A program made the translations under genes and the position numbers. Below, in pieces: positions 55,601 through 64,000 of a stretch of DNA of 64,000 bases. Below the pieces are notes generated by a model. That model was not told the origin of the DNA. It did not search any database and worked only from the letters and a program-made list of their open reading frames with translations. Every line of letters starts with the position of its first letter. Position 1 is the stretch's first letter. Origin of the DNA: Trematomus loennbergii (taxonomy: Eukaryota; Chordata; Actinopteri; Perciformes; Nototheniidae). The stretch covers positions 5,687,885 to 5,751,884 of the forward strand of contig JAAOOA010000086.1 in NCBI GenBank assembly GCA_012861695.1, read 5' to 3'.

Positions 55601-56951
55601 AAACATTGCTATGTTCTGACTACCTGTCTAAAATGTTCTCCTGATCCAAAGATCATAACTTTGACAGCTGATTTTTAATAAAAGATAAATAGCTGAAATA
55701 TTTCACTTGGCCTACATACCCATCACAGACAGTAAATCACAATAACAGCATTTAAATATGTCCTGAAACTAAACCAGGCCTCCTTTGCAAGAAACATAAA
55801 ACAGGCATTCAACTAAATAATTGGGGGCAAATTATCTATATATAAATTCTTCAGATACAAAAGCAAGTTTTTCCATCGTAGATGTTCAACTTTACGTGAT
55901 CCTACTGTTTCTTTTTTTCTAACAGCGTGATGCTGAATTCAACAGCCTGCCTCTGTAATTCTTCATCCTGTACTCGTGCCCAATCAGCTGCCAAATAAAT
56001 ACTTCAAGTGTGAGTAAAACCGAAGTATCAATTTAAAACACCTCTATTGCAAATTGCATTACACTACTGATATATTTTCAGCCGTGGGCTCGCAACAGTC
56101 TTGTGCTATAGTCGAGAAATTATATATGAATGCTTGTCGGCACAGATCCCGTTTCAGGCAGCTACAGAAGCAGTAGGGAGGAGATGAACACTGACTACTG
56201 TTTCTGTGGGTGAGGAATGGGGAGAGATTAACTCTTCAAATGACGACAACAGCCCCTCAGATTTCAATATTAAGTTTGGGATTTATTTATTTACTGTAAA
56301 GAGATCAAAGTGTGACAGTCAAACTTGATTCAATTATCCAAATGTTCCTTTGCGTCTACGTCCTCAAAAAGGACAAGGATAACAATACTGTAAAAGAACA
56401 AAACATGCAGTCTTTTCCTATTTATACTGTTTAATCAAATATTTCAATTTGTTGTGACTAACAGAGGTCTGTTATTCCCCAATTTCAGGCTCTCAGACAG
56501 ACTTCTCTCAAAGCCTTACTCCTGAGAAGGGCCATTCCTAAAACCAATAATGGCCCTTCACATCAGAATCAGCCATGTTGAGCCTTTGTATTACTCTTTC
56601 CTGGTAGATCACTTTGCAGGCGGTAAACAACCTGGGAGAAAGCAATGACTGCAAACATGACTCTTTTGACAAATGTACGGTACATTCTTTCAGTAAAACT
56701 GTGAATTTCAAAAAAATGCTGGGATGATACAACCAACCTTCCTGAGAGCAGACATTTTGACACAGAGCTGATGGATGTTCTCCATCTAGGTGTGGCTGTC
56801 TCCGTGCCAGTGAGCCCTGGAAGGGAACTGGCTGAACGGAATACAGCAACATTCTTTAATGTTATTATTTAGATAACAAGTCAAAGTGTGTGCTGTGCCA
56901 AGGGGCTATTCTTCTTGGTTTTGTTATACCACTTTGCTGTTCAATACAAAT
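52621..56951. other. Upstream flank: TTAA MITE, otherwise no gene seen
   Basis: Apart from the element at 53490-54325 this is AT-rich sequence without recognised coding exons. If further plec first exons (for example a 1c-type) exist, I did not find them here. Confidence 0.4.
53490..54325. mobile_element. TTAA-flanked MITE (836 bp)
   Basis: Starts TTAAAATGGGCCCTATTATG and ends, inverted, TTAAAGGGGGCTCTTGTG, each at a TTAA. It contains the GTAGTGTGTTCTATAG and AATGGTCTGTAAAGGC motifs also present in the element at 21210-21973. A homopolymer C run lies at about 53627-53639. No transposase. Confidence 0.7.
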
Positions 56952-57395
56952 TAGGGCTGTGCAATTAATCGTATTTTAATCGCAATTACGATTTTGGCCT
57001 GCCACAATTACGAAAAAACATAATCGAAAAAAACTATTATTTTGCTTTGCTAGGTTGTGACAACATATTTGATCTAATTAATTTTGGTCTCATTTATTTG
57101 TATTTATCATATTTATATGCTCCAAAATATTTGTTGATCTTGTTTATTGGTATTTATTATTTGATATTATTTATTAAATGTATCATTTATTTTTGTATTG
57201 GTTTTTCAGTTGAATTATACGTTCAGGGTAATCAACAGTTAAAAAAATACTGTTCAAATTATTATTTGTATTTGTTTTAAAATTCAATAAATTGATTTTT
57301 TCAAAGTCAATGAATAATCGTATTTAATAATTGTGATATCAATTATTGACCCAAATAATCGTGATTATGATTTTTGCCATAATCGCACAGCCCTA
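56952..57395. mobile_element. hAT-like MITE, 8-bp TSD ATACAAAT
   Basis: Ends TAGGGCTGTGCAATTAATCG and, inverted, TAGGGCTGTGCGATTATGG, with perfect ATACAAAT duplications at 56944-56951 and 57396-57403. The ends match the fragment lodged in the MITE at 21210-21973. The interior is very AT-rich, without coding capacity. Confidence 0.88.
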
Positions 57396-57572
57396 ATACA
57401 AATAGTTGCATTTAATCCCTTTTTTTCCCCAAACTCCACATTTACTCCGAGGTGGTGCACTGTGATTGGATCTAGGTTTGCTCTAAATGGCCCTAGAGCT
57501 GCTTTCTGTGATTTCTGACTTTAGGGCAGCCCTGCTGAGATCAGTGCTGTGTGAAGAGAGGTAAAGAAAATA

Positions 57573-58463
57573 AGCCCCAGACACACCAGGCCGAAATCGG
57601 CCGTCTTGCGTTGTCTGGCGACAACGGGTTCCTTGTCGCCCAAAGTCAATTTGGTGGTCCCGAACCCTCGGCCGTGACACGCCTTATTTGGCCTTTCACG
57701 GTCGACACCCGGCCGATTCAACATGTTGAATCGGCCATTTGTCGGACACAAGCTATCGGGCCAAGAAACCACTCTGATCAGCTGTTCAGCTAGCAAATGA
57801 GAAGCGAAACGGAAGTGAGGGACGTAAACAAATGATTTAAGAAGGCACAGGACAGCAGCTAAACCCCAGCAGGTGATCCTTAAAGACATCAAACATAGCC
57901 CTTAAATGTCCTCTCTTACCTCCCACACATAGCAGGGACATCTCTGATATCGGCAGGAGCGTCCCCGGCTGTCCTCTGCTGAGAGCTCCGTGATTTGTTT
58001 GGTCAAGTCCGGTTTTCATCTCATCGTAAATTTAGCAAGAAGTGGCCATTATTACATTGCTGACTCAATAAACTACACACCCGCCAGAACACTGCGATCA
58101 TCAGATGCAGGTCTATTAACTGTGATTTTATAGTATGTCTGCACTTTATGTGCTCATTTCATCATTCATGTATTTTTATATTCTAAAACATGGAACGCAC
58201 ATGCTATTTGTTTGTTTATATCAGTCTGTTCTTCTTCTCTGTCTTCCGGTTGTTGCCTATTTTGAATGATGAATACACACTACGCCGCCTGCTGGTAAGG
58301 AGAGCTATTGCCACTCACGCATGCGCAGTTCGTACGTGCTCGGCTGAAGTCTTGCGGTAATTTCCAGTGCGACACACGGCCAAGACGCAGGAGAACTCAT
58401 CGATGGAACTGTCGGTGTCGGGTGTCAGCGAGTTCTCTGGTGACTGCCTGGTGTGTCAGGGCC
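57573..58463. mobile_element. Inverted-repeat element, CpG-rich
   Basis: Left end GCCCCAGACACACCAGGC and right end, inverted, GCCCTGACACACCAGGC are inverted repeats. The interior has many CG dinucleotides, unlike its surroundings. No matching target duplication was found, so the superfamily is open. Open frames within are not supported as genes. Confidence 0.55.
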
Positions 58464-59027
58464 AGTAGGGTGAAGGGCTTCACACCAAAGGAAAGAAGCC
58501 CCAGGTGATGACCGATGACGGAAAACATTAGGCAGTCAGGCCACACCTGAAACATCAACTTGTCTCCAAAAACCTATTTGTTTAAACATACTATCATTAG
58601 TGATAGGAAAAGGAGGTGGACATTTTTTAAATGTATATAAAGTATTAACTGATTCATGTTTACCTTAGTTCATACAACTGTAAAATAAGAAGAGTCTAAG
58701 GCATAATATTTATATCTTGGTACGTTCAGAATACAGGCATTGATGCCAACTATCAGAGAGGAAGTGTAAGACATCTGATACATCGGCAAATAAAACCGTT
58801 TTATATCTGTCCCATCATTAGACACTGCTCAATTAAGTTTTTGTGCAATTTTTTTCTAAGAATCAGTTAAAAGGCCATAATGCAATTGTAGAATTTTAAA
58901 AGACAGACAAAATTAAGTTTTGTTGCTCAATGTCACCATGTGCCATGGTAGGCCACATGACTCCACACCGGGGTGAGTTTATGTTTCTCTTTTCACGCAG
59001 CTGTTCAGTACTACAGTGTTGGAACTC

Positions 59028-59248
59028 AATCTGAGACACAGTTAAAAGTCTCATTTCTCTTAATCAGAGGTGGAGGACCTGATACACCCCCTACACCCCC
59101 TGCACCCCTCTCAGGGATGTGCTCCTTCCCACTATTAGAAGTTGGAGTAGTACCAGGACACTCGTGGGGTGTAAGTGGTGTACCATTCTCAGCCACTATT
59201 TGGGGGGAGGAGGTGTTACTGTTGGTGCCATCCAGTGCTGCCTAGATT
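59028..59248 (-). other. Open stretch with acceptor-like start, unknown
   Basis: On the minus strand, after ATCTAG, about 70 codons stay open: AALDGTNSNTSSPQIVAENG, then PLTPHECPGTTP, a Gly/Pro-rich run and PLIKRNETFNCVSD-stop. There is no Met and no recognised family. It may be a terminal exon, a pseudogene piece or chance. Confidence 0.2.
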
Positions 59249-59537
59249 CATTAAAGCGATATCAAACTCCAAGAACAGTTGGTGCAGCCCATCGACACAC
59301 ACATATATAAACAGACAACAACCTAGTCTACTCAGGGAGTTAACTGCCTGCAGCTAAAATAACGATTGCCACTCCCTGCTTCTCTCACACATTAAAAAGG
59401 GCAAATTCAACAGTTTATATACGCAAAATTACACAAGGAGAAGTGTTCTTCTGATGGACAAAAATAATAGAACGTTTCTTTATCTTTAGTGTCAGCATGA
59501 AATCCCTGTGAGGCCAACTCTAGAGTAGGTAATCAAA

Positions 59538-60032
59538 TTAAAGGGGACCTATCATGCAAAATGCACTTTTGTATGTCTTTTATACATGAATATGTGTCCC
59601 CGGTGTTCCAGGGAACTCACCAAGTGTCAGAAAACACAACCCTCTCTATTTTCCTCCATACCCAAATCTCTAAAAAAGGGGCTGCAACGGATCTGAAAAA
59701 ACTGATCCAGATTTGAACACTGTCCTGACGTCAGGACGGTGGCGCTACGGCTATTGGGCCAACTCCACCAATCAGGAGGAGACAGCCACGGCCATTGCCG
59801 TTCGAAAGCGCTGGAGACGCTGTAGTACATATGCCAGGCCTGTAGGTGGTGCTGTTCTCACTGAATCTGCCCTTGCAAAAACAGAGCTAAAAAATGTCAA
59901 ATTGAGCAAAATGAGGCATGGCTAAAATGCATGATCTGTTGGTATTTTGAAAGAAAAAAAGTATAAATATGCCTTATATAGGTATGGCCCTACACTATAT
60001 TATTCAAATATAGCATGATAGGTCCACTTTAA
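59538..60032. mobile_element. TTAA-flanked MITE, copy 2 (495 bp)
   Basis: Near-identical to 40330-40823 across the full length, in the same orientation, with TTAA at both ends. Differences are a few substitutions and single-base indels. Confidence 0.9.
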
Positions 60033-63000
60033 AGTAGCTACAATCAAGTTGGGTTTCTCTTTTTTTCTGGGTGATGTCTGATGAGGTGTTGAGGTGCGTA
60101 AACCACATTCCCCCAATCCTAGTAACTCGCAGAAACCAGAGTCAGTGTTGGAACAGTAGAAAGACTCAAAAAGATGGTTTTGGTGAGTTCCTTTGTTTCA
60201 GTTGAGCTTGAATGAAGTGCCTAAAAATTACTTGATTATTGTGGCTTTGAGGAGAGCATATATTTGTGTATTTTATATGTAAATAAATGATTATAATTGT
60301 CCAAATCCCTGTTGATTTGAATTGCTACATACATAACAACGTGCCGGAAAAGGGGCCATACTGTAAGAACCAGTGGCTGACATTCACTATTGCATAAGGT
60401 TAAGAGAGCAACTAGAGGGTAACGTGTACGTACGTGTGTGCGTGTCTTTCAGACAGAAGAAAGAGAACACTTAACAGTGCCAGTGTGTACACCAACACAG
60501 GAGGAATGCACTGACTGTGTCAAGATGAAAAATGTATGGTGAGGCCCACTATCCCTCAGATCTACCACTTCTAAAGACACACATTCAGGCTGCCTCTTTA
60601 CCCTCTGTGTAGCACTGACAGATATCCACTAGAGGCTGTTCTAGGGTCAGCCAGAGGAACAGTTTATTACCAAAAGAAAACAAACATTCTGTGTGGATAG
60701 TTTAACTGTAACCATTGAAAGACGTGAATCCTGAAGAAAAAATATACACAATACTTAGTACTCTCGCAACATCAAGCACTGGGAGACTCATGTGTGCAGT
60801 GTTTTAAACCTTGTTTTACTGTTAACTTGTCAGTCTTGTTTTTACTTTGACCACAACGAACCTTGAACGTTGCGACTTAGGAAAAAAAAGATATGCATTG
60901 CATCTAAAGTTGAATATTTGAATAGAATCATTAATCCTTTATAAGTCCCACAGCGGAGACATTTTCAAAAGGATTCTGCTTTAAACTCATCCTAGTGTTA
61001 GGACTTGTGGGAGGCGATTACATACAGCTCCAAGGGAGCAGTGTGAGGGCCCACTGCCTTACTCACAGGCACTTCAGCATTACTTAACAGCTGGGACTTC
61101 TACCAGCAAACTCTGGGTCCCAAACCAAGTTCTACAGACCGAGCTACTGCGACCCTTATAGCCTACAGGAAGAGGCAAGCTCATTCATTCTCAGCCTTTA
61201 AGATAAGTTTAACCAGGTGAGACAAAATCCATATAAATGTTGTTATTGTGAATAACAACTACAGATCCACAGCTCAGAGTTACTGCTATAACGAGAGAGC
61301 GTTAAGCAGTAGCTCTGGGCAGGGTTTCTTGGAAAAGACAGGCAGCAGTGCTTCCCAAAACTCAGGCACCCTGCTGAAAATTGGAGTACATGCCAGCTAG
61401 CTCACTACTGACATTCCTGGCATTAGTCTGGCTTATTGTAGCATGCCAGAACCAGGGTGTTGGCACCATTGTTCTACCCCAAAGACCAGTGTGAGGCCAG
61501 GGTCTCTGTGTATCCTCATACTACACAGTAATACACATGCTAGGGTTAAAAGGGGGCACTTGAGTAAATGAATCAATACACACAATCAACACATGTGGGC
61601 ATAAAGAAGGCTCATAGTACAATCCCTCAATTTGGTCTATATTCTAGCTACTCCCAATCTTTTATAGTGTAACCGCACAGAGCACTGTGGCAGGATAAAA
61701 TGACAGTTTGCATCTGAATGTATCCTGGAAACTGAAATGTCCCAGCAACCAGACAGTATTTCTCTGCCGGTGACATCACCCTCACAGGCAGATTAGAAAG
61801 ACATCCTTTCATAGTGTCAGTCAATACCACCCCACTACTCCAAACACTGTGGAAAGTAAACACTGACTTCATACTGTTTAATCACCTGAGGTTTATCGTT
61901 AAAAAAACTGTACAACAGACAGCAGGAATAGATGGATGTATTATAATGGGATTCACCACATGGACTCTTTTTTCAGGCATGAGATACAGTAGTTACCTGT
62001 TCTAATTGCCCTTACCAATAAGATAACAGTATTGTTAACACAGTTCTGACTCTAAAAAACAGTTCACTACATTTTCTAATTGAATATGCTACATCAAAAA
62101 AGATACACAACTATAATCGAAAATTAAAAACAATTAATGACATATAATATGTCAAATCATAATTAAAAAAAAGGGCTTCTGGAACTTCCAACCACATCTA
62201 AACAAAGGTATGAGGAAGACCATGTGATTTGGTTGATCTTTTCTGATAGAGTTTGAGATTAAAATAACTTGTCGTGCATGTTATAGTCTGGTAGCAATTA
62301 CTGTCAGCTGTTATTGGCTCCCTGGTTTTGGGAAGACGGTAATCCTCCACTCTAACACAAATCCCTATCTCAATTACAGAAGCTCTACTCCGTCCTCTCC
62401 AGGCAGAGTTCCCTTGACATGGTTCATGGTTTGGACTTGCACTTCTCTGCAGACTTGATATTGTTCCAGAGAAAGAACCAGAGACACAGTAAATCAACTA
62501 ATCCCATCTTGATGTCATTAACCATCAAAAGGGTTTTTGGCCCAGTGAATGAATGTGAAGAACACAATGGTGCCAGATGAAATGGCATGGCCAAACTGCT
62601 CTTACTGCAGAAACAATAGAAAGACTTTCAGCCGTCAGGGTCAATATATCTACCCTGATTGAAAAGCTCCCTACGTTTGGATCCACTACTGACGTTAAGG
62701 TGTTGGTGGTGTCAGTATGACGTGTACTATGCCTATTGGATCCCTTACAAATCACAATCAGGTTCTTTACTGTGGCCTTTGTTTCATTTCTGAATATTTT
62801 CATGGCTATTAGCGATCATTTCTCAGTGCATACTAGCACGTTATGTATAAAAGGTTTATACTCATGTGAATCAGATCTGAAACAATTATTTGTCCTTTAG
62901 ACTAATCAGATTACTGTTCCAACATTTCCCCAGAAGGCCCTTTAAGAAGAAAGAAATCATGTGAGAAAACAAGTTATAAAGTTGATTTACAGTTCAAAAT

Positions 63001-64000
63001 GAACAGATGACATTTCACATTGAATTGAAAGTAACAAACATGAAATGATATCAACATGTCTAATTAGAGGATATGCTTTTTTCCTGTTATAGTGTTATCG
63101 CTCATTGTTTGGGTATTCATTGAGAGGTGCAGGAATGAGTCCTAAAACTCGGAAATGAGTCAGCATTTGACCATTTCTGGTACAGTCGTTGAGAAGTCAA
63201 TGGATTTGTAACATGCCTGAAATAAGATCTTTGTTTACATAAGCTAAAGAGATGTTTATGTATTGTTCTACGACAAAAGTATGTCAGTTATTACCCCATT
63301 GGTGAATGTCTGAAGGTTCTATGTGTATACAAATGCCAAAAAGTGACTAAATGAGACTATAAACGTCATCACTCTGAACATTTGCTGTATTTAGCTTAGG
63401 GTTTGTGATATGACGATTCTGGCGATTACATTTACCTTCCAAAATCACAAAGTGGTGTACATTTGTGGAGATTATCCTGCGGAACAAAACCTGTAAGTAT
63501 CATAAACGTGTTTTTGCCAAAAGATGTAATTTCTGTAATATTTCTAAATCCAATGGAAAACTCCTGTCGAGGAAGCTCTTGGGATGATAAAAACGTCCTG
63601 GTCGGCTTACAGAGACACGTCATCAATGCACCACTCTATATCAAAAGTTTGAAGAAGTTACCTGTGACAGGTATTTGTAATTAGTCATCATTTTATAGTA
63701 CAAAACGATCAATTTTAAAGATGCAATTAATTTGTTGAGTAGTCAAAGTAGAAGAAATATGAAAACAAAGCATTTGTCTTGGTTTAAGAAAAGCTACATT
63801 TGTGGAGGTACAATATTTTAAAACAGTTTAGTCCTGTCCAATCACTCATACACAAGCACACACATCATGTTCTCAGCACACAATATGTTTCAGCTGCACA
63901 TGTGAACAAACAGAGCAAACAGGTCATCTTACAAACTCATGTGAAGTAGCAGACAGGTGAGAGCACCCTGCTGCAGCACAGCATCCTGGGTAATCTACAG
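60033..64000. other. Upstream flank without recognised gene
   Basis: Contains a diverged SINE at about 60935-61160 (CATCCTAGTGTTAGG, AGCAGTGTGAGGGCCC, GACCGAGCTACTGCGACCC) and the repeat at 63216-63645. No exon could be supported. Confidence 0.4.
63216..63645 (+). repeat. Dispersed repeat, copy 2 (relative at 7175-7690)
   Basis: Shares with 7175-7690 the ordered motifs CCTGAAATAAG, TTAGCTTAG, GTGGAGATTATCCTGC then GAACAAAAC, and GTAAGTATCATAAA. Diverged; family unknown. Confidence 0.6.

Noticed and set aside
57521..57892. 123-codon minus-strand open frame.
   Set aside because: Lies mostly inside the CpG-rich inverted-repeat element 57573-58463 and has no family resemblance.

Overview
The window is nuclear DNA from a ray-finned (teleost) fish, most likely a percomorph. 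It has vertebrate-style split exons with GT-AG junctions, fish-type tRNA-derived SINEs, many hAT-like, TTAA-flanked and Harbinger-like non-autonomous transposons, LINE-like 3' tails and little dense coding. The species cannot be named from the sequence.

One gene dominates, on the minus strand: the 5' part of plectin (plec), a giant cytolinker joining intermediate filaments to actin, junctional plaques and organelles. Reading right to left: first exon 1e-like (52211-52256); a degraded first exon with the S10_plectin domain (32405-32692, eroded sequence to about 31814); three short exons that I propose as further first exons (28807-28861, 27359-27398 and, below 1b, 18811-18961); exon 1b (24881-24980); a 1a-like exon (13952-14060); then the shared actin-binding domain in exons 2, 2alpha, 3, 3alpha, 4, 5, 6, 7 and 8 (12444 down to 25). 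The gene continues past the left edge; plakin, rod and plectin repeats are not in the window. Apart from the S10 exon, whose splice end I could not find, every first exon ends in one extra G before a GT donor. That G plus the AT that opens exon 2 makes the Asp codon of the junction DERDRVQ, so each start exon feeds the same actin-binding domain in frame.

The two plectin micro-exons are present: 2alpha (15 nt, HWKAE) and 3alpha (36 nt, [12 protein letters not shown]), both phase 0 with consensus splice sites.

An open frame of unknown family lies on the minus strand inside the intron between exons 6 and 7 (1145-1519).

The rest is intron and upstream flank crowded with mobile elements. Best defined are hAT-like elements with 8-bp target-site duplications (19932-21159, 29823-30999, 49235-49766, 56952-57395), TTAA-flanked MITEs (6114-6235, 21210-21973, 40330-40823, 53490-54325, 59538-60032), a Harbinger-like element with TAA duplication (40094-41656) that contains one of those MITEs, and a three-level nest at 44326-46287. 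No protein-coding gene was recognised to the right of 52256. No CRISPR, operon or prokaryotic feature is present.
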